DNA of 64,000 nucleotides from Stenopsyche tienmushanensis (Eukaryota > Arthropoda > Insecta > Trichoptera > Stenopsychidae). The DNA is taken from the NCBI GenBank assembly GCA_008973525.1, contig WACJ01000266.1, positions 124,001-188,000 of the forward strand, in the 5' to 3' direction. The translations under genes were made by a program, and so were the position numbers. Shown here piece by piece: positions 24,166-35,172 of this stretch (the first letter of the stretch is position 1; each line of letters starts with the position of its first letter). Below the pieces are notes generated by a model. The model did no database searches. It was not told where the DNA came from and worked only from the letters and a program-made list of their open reading frames with translations.

Positions 24166-26225
24166 CTGTTAAAAATAAGACATACTCGTTTTGATAAGAA
24201 AATAATTGGCTCAACTATTCAAACAATACAATCAACCACATATTGACCGACATGCTTAAATTTATTAAGTGAACAATAAAAGTTGAACAATGTTAATTGT
24301 AATAGATAAATGGATTTATAAACATTGTCAAATAACAAAACGCTTAATTGTTTACAGTTTGTCAGTCACTCTTTCCGTGAGATATTTTCTCCTGTTGTAT
24401 TTTTGCACAATATCCAGCAATTTATTCCGGCTAAATCTAATATATTGAAAAAGACTTGAAAGTGGCCACCTTCTGGAACCTGATTTCTAGCTATATTTTC
24501 ATGCCATTTGATCAGTGACATCGACGCCAAATTTAATTCTATTATTTCTTAGCAGTTTTATCAATTCGTTTTCCTTTGAATTTTTCAAGCTAGTCCAGAC
24601 ATGCTTTGAAGGTAGAATCTCCATTTAATTTTATATTTTGAAAAAATGCTTTTTTACACAGTAATGTACCAAATATTGATTATCCAGTTAATCTTTGTAT
24701 GAACCTCATATAGCTCCTTTAGTAAGTTGACGTACAACAGCTATAACATTCACACTTCAAATCATGCAAAATCAGTAGAGGATAGAGCATCGGTTAGAAT
24801 CATGGACTGTGGTGGATGCCATATGAAAAAGGTGTTTGAAATGTAGACGGACAGAAAAATGCAGAAAATTTCATGGACTGCAGGAAGGTTCGATGCTAGT
24901 GTACTCAATATCAAAAAGAGGTACAATTTGAAGTAATTTGGCCGGTCATGGGAAACTAGAAATTTGATTTCTTGCACCTAATACGGGGAAAGATTCTGAA
25001 CTCAGCGGTGCGGTCTTAACAACGCATCATTGTTCCAGACAGCGATTGATTGAGTTAAAATGGGACATTCTTGAAAGACAAGGCAAGTAGAGAAGTGCAG
25101 TTTTTTCGGCTGGTACTAAAAGGGATTAAGTAAATTTTATAGGTAAAATCGCACACATTTTCGCTTATTTATTATGCTCTACGCATGATAAAAAATCAAA
25201 AACTCACTCCAATCTCAAAATGTTTCCAACAAAACTGATAATAGTGTGAGGTTATGTTTTATTTCAAAGGTTATCACACATAAACATATAAAAAGATAAC
25301 ACTTGGTGTTTTATGATACTGTAATTAACGATGGATATTTACTCAAAATTAGGGAATCGTTTGCATTTACCGTATATATAAAATTAATACAACAATATTA
25401 TTTCAGGATTTGTCAAACTCTGATCATATTTCGTCATTCACATCGTTGCAATTAAAGCTTTGAAAAACTATTAAAACGTTAAGACAACAAATTTAAATTA
25501 CAAAAATATAGAGTTATAATGATGCTTTAAATATTGGAGAGAATACAAAAATAATCATTTCATTCGTGAATATTTAAAAAGTGATAACATACCAAGCAGT
25601 CGAGTCAAAAAGAGAGAATGTCACAAGTTGCGGCTGCAAGAAATCATAAATAAAAATGTGTTGCCAGCGCTAAAAATAGTCTAACGAAATTTCGTTAAAT
25701 AAATTATATTTCAAATAAAATTTTGCGTAATGACTTTTAATTTTTAACTTGATTTTTAATTTGTAATTCAGAATCGTATTTATCAAAATGATTTTTTATT
25801 TAATAAAATCAATATGGAGGGCATCCATTCTAATTACTGTGTTAAAAGCCCCCCCCCCCCTCCGAAAGCTACGTTGATGGTGATTCAATACTCTGAAAGT
25901 GATTTAAAAACCGGAAAAAATGAATATTCATAACTATTGCTTTTATTGACTATATTTGAGGTTGAAATGTAACAATTTTTGTAAGAGTAAGCTCCGAAAA
26001 ATATCTAAAAACGAGAAAAAACATCGCAAATAGCTGACAGGCCTATCGCAGAGAACGACTTACGTGCTTAAAAAAAAAACGCCAAGCATAGATTAGATGA
26101 ATAAAAAGACAATGCGTATGAATACCACAAATATGTAAAAATATAATGTAACTGATATTACACATGTTTATTTTATAAAAAGCTTTTCCATAGTACATAA
26201 TAATATAAAAATAAAATACACACAT

Positions 26226-26290
26226 AAAAAAAATAAGTAATAAAATACACACATAAAAAAAATAAGTAATAAAATACACACATAAAAAGT
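26226..26290. repeat. Tandem repeat, about 29-bp unit
   Basis: Units of AATAAAATACACACATAAAA spaced by AAAATAAGT, roughly two and a half copies and nearly identical. Confidence 0.7.
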
Positions 26291-26344
26291 TAAAAAATTA
26301 AAAAAATATTAATAAAGAGAAAACTAAACTATATATAAACGAAA

Positions 26345-26432
26345 TAATAATAATTGTGACATGCAATAATTGTGACATGTAAATAATTGTGACATGCAAT
26401 AATTGTGACATGTAAATAATTGTGACATGCAA
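26345..26432. repeat. Tandem repeat of ATAATTGTGACATG
   Basis: Five copies of AATAATTGTGACATG alternate between CA and TAA spacers, giving a 33-bp higher-order period. Confidence 0.8.
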
Positions 26433-27571
26433 TTACAAATTTTTCGAAAATTGACTTTATTGGTTCCAGCTTATCGGAAGAAGCGTTATATATCATTCTT
26501 GCGTCGTTTTTCTATTGTCGAACCGAATATGGCTATATATATCGATAAACCTATCACGAGATATAGCTATTGTAAAAAATGGTGGAGAAAAAGACTGCCA
26601 TTAGTCCATAATTTATATAAACTTAGTTTCCGTGATCAATATCTGTCTGACGCAAGCATTATTCCAAAAAAGTATACAATTCTTCTTTAGAAAGCAACTC
26701 CATCTTATTTTCAGGTAAACGATCCATTTGACGGGTTGTTTCTTTACATATCTCCCTTGCCATACCTGCAGTTATAAATAAAGCAAACATTCATCTTATT
26801 GTGTTTACATCAGGACTTCCATTTATAAGTCCAGAATTCTCAGTAACAACATTTTGTATTCGACGTCTCGAGGATCCAATTGCAAGACTGCGTTCTAATG
26901 TTCTGTCACCTTGTGGGTGATCTATCTACTGGTTTGTTCAATGTACGACATGATGCGGACTGTGCATTCGATCTCGTAAATCCTCTTATTTTCGTTTTTC
27001 ACTTTGTCCTCCTTTTTGTTGAGAAAGAGACTTCCTATATTTTTTCCCATTCCAAAAATTATGCTTATGTCGAGTTAATGAAGTACTTTTGGAAACAAAA
27101 TATTTTTCCGTATGGTGCGTACCTTCTGGTAATAAATAAGAAGGACGTGAGCAGCCTATATACAGCTATCCATATGAGAAGCATGCACGCATACCCCGTG
27201 TGTTCCTGTGCTTTGTTGGTGCTCACACCGGAAACAGCACACATTTCAATTCAAATAACATATCAGTAGGAATCATTGGGACACAACATCTTTTCTGTAG
27301 CTTCGATGATATTATTCATCATTTTTTTCACTAAAAGCATTTCAATCCAATAGCTGATTTAAGAATCATATCAATATTGCGAAAGAAGGAGAGTTTCAGA
27401 TTTGTTGGAGTTGAATCCTAGAGTTTATTTCGTTATTCATCAATTTCTTCTCAATGAAGATAGCTCTAAGATATTTGAACTCTTACAATATTAGGCATTG
27501 CAAAGCTTACCGGGTACTCACTTTATTTAAAAATACAATCAATATTAATTTGTTAATTTTTAACATAAACA

Positions 27572-27960
27572 TGCAATTATAAACAATGTGATGGAGGCTA
27601 GACATAGAATTTAAAAATGATTCAAATACGTTTTCGATGTGTTACTGTTATCGCCAATCGAATTGATCCAGGTATGAATTAAAATGATGACGTTTGTGTG
27701 CTACAGTATAGTCCACCAAAGACCAAACACTTGGCAAATACATAATAAATCGACAGTTGTAGTGGTCTATTTACTTTAGCAACCACCAGATCAATATGCG
27801 CCAACATAGTGCGTGTGCTAAACGTCTCACATAACGAATTGCACACACAAACAATAATTTTATTATACCTATGTTATTTTCGCAAGTGCAAACATTAAGT
27901 AAACAAAGTTTTATCATAATCGGATGAACAGTATGGCAGCGCATTAAATACAAACAAACA
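27572..27960 (+). repeat. Dispersed repeat shared with 33.9 kb and 51.9 kb
   Basis: The first half (ATTATAAACAATGTGATGGA to TTAGCAACCACCA) matches 33908-34100. The second half (CACATAACGAATTGCACAC to ATGGCAGCGC) matches 51925-52040, which lies inside a TIR-bounded element. It is probably a degraded copy of the same pogo-like family. Confidence 0.55.
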
Positions 27961-28089
27961 AAAATTCATTTTTATATATTAGATTAAGTAATAGAACCTA
28001 TCTAACATGTTTATAAGAACACTTCCTTTTTTTATGTTAGTTAATAGAAAACTAAATACTAAACCAGCATTGTAATCAATTTTAAATAC

Positions 28090-28221
28090 CTTAGAATAAT
28101 CAGCTGCTTTCGTGCATACTTCTTTATCCTCATCCGTTCCAGGATGCCAATCTTGAGGATCATTTTTTGTAAGCAGTCCCATACCGTGACCAGCTGCATA
28201 GATGATTCCAATATTTTTTTC
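28090..28221 (-). CDS. Aldo-keto reductase (L-galactose dehydrogenase-like), internal exon
   Basis: 44 codons between an AAAG acceptor and AAG|GTATTT: EKNIGIIYAAGHGMGLLTKN, then PQDWHPGTDEDKEVC and KAADYSK. The GVG/IIxAAGHxxGLLT-x-GPQxWHP block matches insect NADPH-dependent aldo-keto reductases related to L-galactose dehydrogenase (Drosophila CG18547/CG3397 type), in the region after the catalytic barrel strands. The intron phases are 0 on both sides. No other exon of this gene was recognised within several kilobases on either side, so it either has long introns, continues in repeats that I could not read, or is an orphan exon. Confidence 0.65.
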
Positions 28222-28960
28222 CTTTCAAAACAAAGTCATTGATAAATATTAAAAATATATTTAAATATATTAAAGATTTTGAGATTTATGCGAGTCATAT
28301 TTAGATGTTTTTTTAATGATAACCAAATTAATTATATATATTTTTGATCACTATTGACAAACATTTAAGCATATCTTCCATAAATTAATAACTCATATAT
28401 AAATATATTTATACAAATGCTCATTTAATTTAAGAACCTTAAAAGAAATCCAAATAATTATTTAATGATAAATCAATAAGTGAGCATAATGTGCAACGGT
28501 ACTGTTGATTGTTCTATCGCATTGCGCAAAACAGATAATGGATATCCAGTTACAGAAGTGTCTCGTCTGTATCATACATTCACTTCCTCATTCGCTCGAT
28601 ATTGAAGGTAGCACAATCTCCGGATTTCATTTAGAAAGCTCACCTAGCAGGTCTCCTAAATGAATCTATTGACGGACGCTTTCACCACTGTCTTTATAGG
28701 GAGTGTGAGAGGTTTGTAAAGACAGTACTTTTCTTCGGGAGACAGTGGAAAACTACTCTAGACGACCTTTTTGAATCTACTGGAAAGGGCTTTCTGGAAT
28801 GCGTGCGAGTCCAGTCGCTTCTTTCCTCGATAGAGAGTTGCCAAGTTAGGGTGAAGACATATGTGACGCTTAAGTGCATCTCGGATTTGTTCCTAGTTTT
28901 ATATGATTCAAATTTTTAATGATTGTCCGAGTGCTGGGACCTGAGTGGCGATGAGTAACG
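28222..28960. other. Non-coding, with dispersed repeat at 28560-28880
   Basis: 28560-28880 is a copy of the repeat at 21880-22140 (CTCATTCGCTCGATATTGAA, GACGCTTAAGTGCATCTCGG). The rest is AT-rich. On the minus strand it would be an intron or upstream sequence of the aldo-keto reductase. Confidence 0.5.
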
Positions 28961-29146
28961 CCCGATCCACACTATGGTGCCATTACCGGTTCGATCTTGT
29001 TCGGTTGAATATTCTTATACAAGAAACAGAATTGGAATGATCCGATAGTGTGAATACTCTGATTGTTTCTTGTGTAAGAATATTTGATCGGACCAGGATC
29101 GGAGTGAGATCGAACCGTCAACGGCACCATAGTATGGATCGAGCCT
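28961..29146. mobile_element. Foldback MITE, short copy
   Basis: The ends are near-perfect inverted repeats: GCCCGATCCACACTATGGTG and CACCATAGTATGGATCGAGC. The whole 186 bases are nearly palindromic. Longer relatives lie at 33327-33521 (half) and 38946-40336 (split by an insertion). There is no coding capacity. Confidence 0.75.
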
Positions 29147-30368
29147 AAGTTCGTGGCGGACTCGTTTTATAAGCGTCTCTAGGACAGTGGCGAGTCAGTG
29201 CTGCCGCTAACCCAACTCGGAAGTTAATATAACACTTTATCCTCGAGAGAAGGAAACTCCCTAATAAAATACAGCAGTACTGTCAGAATAAATAGTTCTT
29301 TGAACTTGTTGTTGCAGAAGGCAACGAGGAACTACTGCACTATCTTCCCAAGAAAATTCCAATGATGAATACGTCTAATAATTCCGTGAACGCATCGCTT
29401 GCCGAGAAGGTCACATAGTACTATTTGCTGTGAAAGAATAAGAGCTCCTAATTGCTAGTCGTATAGATCAGGAGTGCTACCGGCCTTCCGTCATTACAAG
29501 CGCTTCGCACTGCAGGTCACGGAAGACTGTCATCGCCATTGACACAAACCGGATCACGAACCTCAGTCATGAGGGACACAATGCAAAGACGAAGAATAGT
29601 TTTATATGAATATCATATTATGCACTAATTATTCTTATTTGGCTAAAAAACTATTAATACAGTTTAATACATACGTACAATAGAAAAAAAAACAAAGATT
29701 ACAATGAATAATTGGATTCTTCTGTTGACTGGCTACTTTAGATTTTAATATTTTTCTACAAATGATTGCAAAACACTCTGGCCATTCAAGAATAATTGAT
29801 ATTATTGGAAAATAACACTCTTTCCTACTTCAGACCTCGATATAATTAATAAAAGTCTATCAAAAGGAGTACAAGTATACGATAATTTTTTAATCTGAAT
29901 AAAATTTATTGCCACACTAACTAATTTAACACATTGTATGCGGGAGATGAAAATGTGGGAGACGAAACGAGATGAGAATGTGGGAACGATATATCAAAAT
30001 GGACCCCGCATAGTGTATTAAGGAAATGTTTCCCTGTCCCCATTGAGGATTGTGATCTTTAACCACTTAAGGACAGACGCCACACCGGTGCGGCATTTTC
30101 GAATTTTGCATACGTGATTACACTAATCCTTATTCCGGGAGATCGTACATATGTGTGATTCTATTTATTAGGTTTTGTTGTTTATGCATTTCAGACATCC
30201 TTATGGTTAAAAATAATATCACTGGAATTTATTTTAACAGATAAAAATGAGAAATTTTAAATCTATTATTTCATTCTGAGTAAAAATTCAAGCCTGAAGT
30301 GTTTAAAGAAGTTTTATGTTAAAAATGTATATATACAGTTAAACAAGAATAATGTTAATTGAATAGTT
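29147..30368. other. Non-coding with a coding-like island at 29300-29610
   Basis: About 29300-29610 is less AT-rich and has broken open frames on the plus strand: EGNEELLHYLPKKIPMMNTS, then a stop, then in another frame LLIASRIDQECYRPSVI up to about 29600. I cannot assign it to a family; it looks like a decayed element or exon. The flanks are AT-rich. Confidence 0.35.
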
Positions 30369-31260
30369 ATGAGATCTGCTACCGGCCACGGGACTTTGGT
30401 TCACCAGGCATACTGTGGAAATTCAGCCACTGACATCACGATAAAGAAACACAATAGAATTGCATCATGGAATGTGAGAGGACTCGTCCAACATCCAGGA
30501 AAGATGGACATAATACAACATCACATGGAGAAACAGAAAATCAATATTCTTGGTTTATGCGAAACGCACTGGAGATGTTCGGGTCACTATGTAACCAAAT
30601 ACGAAAATACTGTTTACTTTTCAGGACCAGAAAAGGAGAGCCGTAACAGCGTGGCAATTATTATTCCAAAATCACAAAAAAAAACTGAGTGCTGGGATAT
30701 AATCCAATCAGTGACAGAATAATTAAAATAAAATTAAATACTACTCCTTGCAAGCTTAACATTGTTCAAGTTTATGCTCCAACTGCAGCAGCAACGGACG
30801 AAGAAATCAATGAGTTCTATCAACAACTATAAAATACTTTGAAAGGACTATCTAATAAAGATATCACTATAGTACAAGGCAAATTAAAGGCGAAAGTGGG
30901 AGATACAAAAAAAGACAATCACCTGTGAAAAACAATAGGAAATTTTTTATGGGAGATAGGAACGAAAGAGGAGAAAAACTCATCCAATTTTGTATAGAAA
31001 ATAACCTAATAATCACAGATACATGCTTCAAACATCATGTTAGAAGATTATACACGAGGATATCTCCAGGAGACCGTTGTAGAAACCAAATTGATTTCAT
31101 TATGATCAACAACATATGGAGATCTTCAATCCTTAACACACACACCCTGCCAAGTGCAGACTGGCAGCGACCATCAACTACTGTGCTGATCACTACTGAA
31201 TGATCATCAAACGTGCCACAAAAACCCAAACTTATAATATATCGGCGACCGAAGCACCTC
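30369..31260 (+). pseudogene. LINE endonuclease fragment (RTE/CFDP2-like)
   Basis: Broken frames encode an AP-type endonuclease: IASWNVRGLVQHPGKMDIIQ, INILGLCETHW, then after frame changes NERGEKLIQFCIENNLIITD and RRLYTRISPGDRCRNQIDFI. This order (catalytic N and E, then the NxxGxxLxxFC and QIDFI blocks) fits non-LTR retrotransposon endonucleases of the type often annotated as craniofacial development protein 2-like. Several stops and frameshifts make it a dead copy, and no reverse transcriptase follows. A related fragment lies at 35173-35820. Confidence 0.75.
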
Positions 31261-31338
31261 TTCTTGGAAAAAAAAATCAGAAAAATTAAATGAAAATCCT
31301 TACCAGAATGATCAACAGGCTGACAATCAAAAGAAATA

Positions 31339-31599
31339 ATGCAGAAAAAAGGCGACAGAAATCTTCAGGACACGCCTAGATCAGGAAGACCATTAAAAAT
31401 AGACTATGAGCTCCTGTTAAATCTAGTAGAGTCTGATCCCCGCCAATCAATTGCAGATTTATCAAATAAGCTTGGGTGTCCATGGCCAACTATACAAGAT
31501 CACCTTCACCGCATCCGGAAGCGTTCCAGACAAGGAGTTTGGGTTCCTCATGATTTATCACCAACAGCGATGCAATATCTATGCTTCTCTTTTGTCTAG
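31339..31599 (+). pseudogene. mariner transposase N-terminal fragment
   Basis: The open frame reads DTPRSGRPLKIDYELLLNLV, then ESDPRQSIADLSNKLGC, DHLHRIRKRSRQGVWVPHDL. This is the second helix-turn-helix of the paired-like DNA-binding region and the following WVPHxL linker of mariner transposases. The frame ends in a non-homologous tail, and the DDE catalytic domain is absent. Confidence 0.8.
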
Positions 31600-31800
31600 G
31601 TACGTTAAAATAAGATCTATTCTGACCGATATTTGAGCGAGAAATATTTGCATGGGTTTATTATATTATCATTTGCAAGTTCTTAAATTAAAAACGTCAT
31701 CCAAATAACGCGTAACCCCAGGGAAGAATACGTATCAATACAAAATCCATTTAAAAATACATTACGACCGTTAAAGATTTAATTCTATATTAAAAAATAC

Positions 31801-32192
31801 CTTGTCATAATTGGCAACCGGTTCATGTTTGCCTTCCTGTAGAAATTGCCACATGTTATGAGCGGCCTGCCACTTGGCGATCTTTTTACTTTTTCCGTGG
31901 CCAACTTTACGATAATTCATCAGAAGACACGCGACCGTAAACATTCGCTCGTGAGGCGGATCTTTGTCGGTTTCCTCCGCTTCGGTGATGTATCCCGGGA
32001 GCGGCATGAAACGCTTCATGCACATTTCCTGCAGCCGACTGATGGGATTTGAATCCTTTGATTGATTTGCATCCATGATGGTATTGGAATCGCTCGATAT
32101 AGCAACGTTCGCAGTACCATCGGGCAATTTATCGAGCAACTTTTTCGCCGCCTCATGTTTGGCTTGTTTCTTTGAACGACCGGTTCCAATGG
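31801..32192 (-). CDS. loqs: Loquacious/TARBP2-like dsRNA-binding protein, exon 4
   Basis: Acceptor TTTTAATTACAG, donor AAG|GTATTT, entry phase 1, exit phase 0. It completes the first dsRBD (AIGTGRSKKQAKHEAAKKLL, the KKxAK helix that grips dsRNA) and holds a full second dsRBD: NPISRLQEMCMKRFMPLPGY through PHERMFTVACLLMNYRKVGH to GKSKKIAKWQAAHNMW. The WLQEMC/PHERxFTxAC/GKSKKIAK pattern fits Loqs, the Dicer partner in miRNA and siRNA processing. R2D2 is the main alternative, and the third (Dicer-binding) dsRBD that would decide between them was not found downstream. A LINE and a mariner fragment lie just beyond on the opposite strand. Confidence 0.88.
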
Positions 32193-32262
32193 CTGTAATT
32201 AAAACGCGTTTAATTTTTTTTTTAATTATTATTTATAGTTAAATAAATTGTAATCAATTTAC

Positions 32263-32437
32263 CGATTACATCTCCAATCCTCACTCGATAGTGGAATACG
32301 GGTTCATGAATGAGTCCCTCTATTTGAACCAAATCATATTTGGGAACCGTACCCTGGCGCGCTGATAATTCTTGAAGCGCAGACACCGGCGTTTTAGTAG
32401 GTAACGATGCTTCCTTAGTAACATCCTTAGTGGCTTC
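32263..32437 (-). CDS. loqs: Loquacious/TARBP2-like protein, exon 3
   Basis: Encodes EATKDVTKEASLPTKTPVSA, LQELSARQGTVPKYDLVQIE and HEPVFHYRVRIGDVI: the first helix and beta strands of dsRBD1 (TPVxxLQEL...Y.LV..EG..HEP.F.Y.V). It exits at ATCG|GTAAAT in phase 1, which matches exon 4. The acceptor is either CAG before 32437 or AAG before 32449. Both keep phase 0, and the choice adds DHYQ. Confidence 0.85.
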
Positions 32438-32552
32438 CTGGTAATGATCCTTGATTGTTTAAATTTCAATAAAGCACGTATTTAAAACATTCATAAGATT
32501 CATACAAAATTATTTTAATTAAACTATGAACGAATATATGCTAAAGATTTAC

Positions 32553-32969
32553 CCGTTTAACTGCTTCGTTAATCGGTTTATCAATGGATTGAACGAGTTG
32601 CCAATTCAGAGGCGGTCGCCTGAACCCCAAAGAATGCGTAGGATTTGTTATCGGTGCTCGTTTCATTTCGCTCCCTGATGAAACTCGATGAAAAGAATCA
32701 GGATTACCTTCCCTCGACGGCCCGGCCGTCAATGGCCCGGCCGATGATGGCCCGGCCGTCGATGGCCCGGCCGACGATGGCCCGGCCGACGATGGCCCGG
32801 CCGTCGATGGCCCGGCCGACGATGGCCCGGCCGTCGATGGCCCGGCCGACGATGGCCCGGCCCTCGATGGCCCGGCCGACGATAGCCCGGCCATCGATGG
32901 CCCGGCCGACGATGGCCCGGCCATCGATCCGGTAAGCGTTCCGCCCGCGGGTCCGGGAAGAATGCCCAT
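32553..32969 (-). CDS. loqs: Loquacious/TARBP2-like protein, exon 2 with SxAGP repeats
   Basis: 139 codons, phase 0 on both sides. It starts MGILPGPAGGTLTG after a CAACAG acceptor. About fourteen pentapeptides of the form S-[STMR]-A-G-P follow, then REGNPDSFHRVSSGSEMKRA and LNWQLVQSIDKPINEAVKR, and the exon ends at CGG|GTAAAT. The repeat-free tail is presumably the conserved part leading into dsRBD1. The low-complexity segment is likely disordered. An in-frame ATG also lies eight codons upstream of the acceptor (at 32993), which would allow a start inside the intron. Confidence 0.75.
32711..32930. repeat. Coding 15-bp GC-rich minisatellite
   Basis: About fourteen tandem copies of GATGGCCCGGCCGTC-type units with variation mainly at three positions. 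The unit is a multiple of three, so length change keeps the loqs frame. CpG-rich in an AT-rich region. Confidence 0.9.
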
Positions 32970-33060
32970 CTGTTGATCCACATTATGCCGCATTTTATAT
33001 AAAACAATTTAAATAATTAAATAAATTACAGACTATTGAATGAGCGAATAAAATACTCAC

Positions 33061-33084
33061 ATTTTTACCAGGTGCTTTGCTCAT
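33061..33084 (-). CDS. loqs: Loquacious/TARBP2-like protein, exon 1
   Basis: Eight codons, MSKAPGKN, end at a canonical donor AAT|GTGAGT. Phase 0 fits the acceptor at 32969/32970. The exon is very short and is called from the ATG, the strong donor and phase; a start within exon 2 is the alternative. Confidence 0.55.
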
Positions 33085-34374
33085 TTTAATATTTCAGTTT
33101 CTTCTTTAGAAACAAATTAGTACTGAAACAAAATATGATTTATTAATAGATCTTTTCGGGCACATCAATATCGATGGAATATCGCTTGGTTTGATGATAA
33201 AAACCGATAATATATATATGATATTTTCAGTCATTACACATAATTATAAGAAAAACGTAACATCTCGCTGCACAACCGATGAAAGGCTGTAGTTGAAACA
33301 AAAGCGTGTTCACAATATTGGTACAAGTCATGACTCATAACAGCTGTGATCTCGTTCCGGTCAAATATTCATTCGGACGAACCGATACCGGCGCGATATC
33401 GGATCAAAACTGAAGCGATGCGATAGTGTGAATACTCTTGTTTATCGTGCAAGATGTTTCATCGGAGCGAGACCGGAGCGAGATCGAACCGTCAACGGTA
33501 CCACAGTGTGGATCGGGCCTTAATCTTTCATTCATATCAAATTTAACATCGGCAATTTAATGAGATGAGTTATTATAAGATTCCAATACAAATACCAACA
33601 GGGAACAGCGGAGATGCGATTTTCAAACGCTCTGCATTGTGATGGCACGCATTGGACTGAGTGTCAATTTTATAGACCATAACAATACACAAACTGAAAT
33701 AAGGAGATATGGTGAACAAAACTCAATTGATTGTATTAAAAATATACTTTTGGGTCGAATCAAACGATTATTCATATTTTATTGCGACCAAGTAGAATAT
33801 TATAAACTTATTATCTTCAACGGTACAAAAGTTCAAAAAAAAAATCAAGATTTTTAGACAGGGGATTCCCCATATTTATCCCCGATTATTTTTGATAAAA
33901 TCACACAATTATAAGCGACGTGATGGAAGCCAAAGATATAATTTAAAAGCGACTCGAATATGTTTTCGATGTGTTGCTTTTGTCACCAAACGAATTGTTC
34001 CAGGTATGAAATGACATTTATGTGTTATGGCCTCAAAGCTCGATCGATACATAAGACTTTGACGGTTGCTATGCTTCGTTTACCTTAGAAACCACCACCA
34101 CCGGGCAAACTGAAGGGGGCGATGACACACATTTATTTATATATACAGTCGAGTCTGCTATAAAGAACATTTCTATACTGACATTTTTCCTATGTAATCT
34201 CCGATTTTTAGCGACCGTGTCTCCTATAACGGACAAACCTTCGAGAAATAAGATCGTACTTTTATAGCCGTCGAACCATTTATCATCGATTCACGCGATT
34301 TTTAATGAGCCGTTCAGGGATTTTCAAGCATTCTTATGTTGTACATGTATGTACAATATAAGTATTGTGTTTGA
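33085..34374. other. Upstream of loqs: repeats, no gene
   Basis: Contains half of the foldback MITE (33327-33521), a dispersed repeat at 33908-34100 shared with 27.6 kb, and a TACAGTCGAGTC terminus near 34144 that resembles pogo-type TIRs. The loqs promoter must lie in the first few hundred bases, but no clear element is visible. Confidence 0.45.
33327..33521. mobile_element. Foldback MITE, half copy
   Basis: Runs from the palindrome centre (AGTCATGACT) to the outer end GGTACCACAGTGTGGATCGG. It equals the right half of the element at 38946-40336. Confidence 0.75.
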
Positions 34375-35165
34375 ATTCACAGCATGCGTCTTCGTATAGA
34401 AGCTGTTCGGGTGAAAGTTGAAATCCATAAGGGTCATATTTATTTAATATTACTTCATTCGTATACTTCGCCCTTATGAATTTTCAGGCAAGGGAAATCG
34501 ATGTCGTAGTTCTGGAAAACGCCAGTAGATATCAGCACAATGCTATCAAATTCACCCGCGGTATGGCGCAGCCTCACATAGACAACCCGACCTCGCACTC
34601 CGCTTCGGCAGGAAACTGATTGGTTTTGCCCACTAAAAGTTCTACGTTCGGGAACGATATTACCGTGAGTCGGATCCCTTATGTGGAACTTTTAGAGGGA
34701 AGAATTAATTGGTTTCACAAAAATACCCCTCACAATACTCGCTGGACGAGCCCTCGCTTAAGCGTGATTCGTTGCCGACGCGTATATCGTTATGCGAGGA
34801 CTCGCACTCGAGTTCTCGTCTTAACGTATACACGGTTGATACGGACTCCCGTTTAAACGAGCCTTCGTCCTCGACTCGTATGTCGTCAATACGGGCATTT
34901 TTCGAAATTAACACCACAACCGAGGCGGACACTTGTTTATCCGAGTTCATACGAACCCCCGTTTAAACGAGCTTTCGTCCTCGACTCGTATGTCGTTAAT
35001 ACGAGCACTCGTTTATGCGAGTCCCTTATTAGCGCACGTGCGTTCTTGACGGACGATGCTACGAGCAATTGTTACTATGTTTTTTTAATAATAGTTCTAA
35101 ATTAGTTGTTAGAGTGAAAAAATATATTTTCCACCATCTAGATTTGAATCCGAACAATTATTTTA
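34375..35165 (+). repeat. CpG-rich dispersed repeat, copy A
   Basis: Starts in GAATTCACAGCATGCGTCTT and continues through GAAATCCATAAGGGTCATAT, ATGGCGCAGCCTCACATAG, ACTCCGCTTCGGC and AGGAAACTGATTGG, then a CpG-rich block of partly repeated words. CCCGTTTAAACGAGC and CGACTCGTATGTCGT occur twice each, 110 bases apart. Other copies: 40860-47020 (split by the Jockey element) and 47990-48700 (one internal unit deleted). Short ORFs on both strands arise from its composition. Superfamily unknown. Confidence 0.75.
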
Positions 35166-35172
35166 ACAATGC

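Larger units (their letters stand above)
24166..28089. other. Upstream/intergenic region with tandem repeats
   Basis: No further exon of either neighbouring minus-strand gene could be recognised. It holds tandem repeats at 26226-26290 and 26345-26432, a C-homopolymer near 25850, and a repeat at 27572-27960. ORFs near 26427-26690 and 26880-27269 on the plus strand have no recognisable family. Confidence 0.45.

Noticed and set aside
26345..26432. Regularly spaced short repeat that could be mistaken for a CRISPR-like array
   Set aside because: The spacers are two or three bases and alternate in a fixed pattern. The genome is eukaryotic. It is a plain tandem repeat.
26880..27269. 129-residue plus-strand ORF
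   Set aside because: No recognisable domain, no splice context, hydrophobic AT-rich composition.
28961..29146. GGTTCGATC words resembling a tRNA B box (possible SINE)
   Set aside because: They belong to the inverted arms of a foldback MITE, and no A box or tRNA fold is present.
32645..32935. Plus-strand MARP-repeat ORF and a second minus frame with RPGH repeats
   Set aside because: Other readings of the 15-bp minisatellite. The SxAGP frame is the one joined by consistent splice phases to the dsRBD exons.
34705..34966. Overlapping 81- and 85-residue ORFs on opposite strands, repeated at 46648-46909
   Set aside because: Open because of the word structure of the CpG-rich repeat, and lost in copy C. 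No family resemblance.
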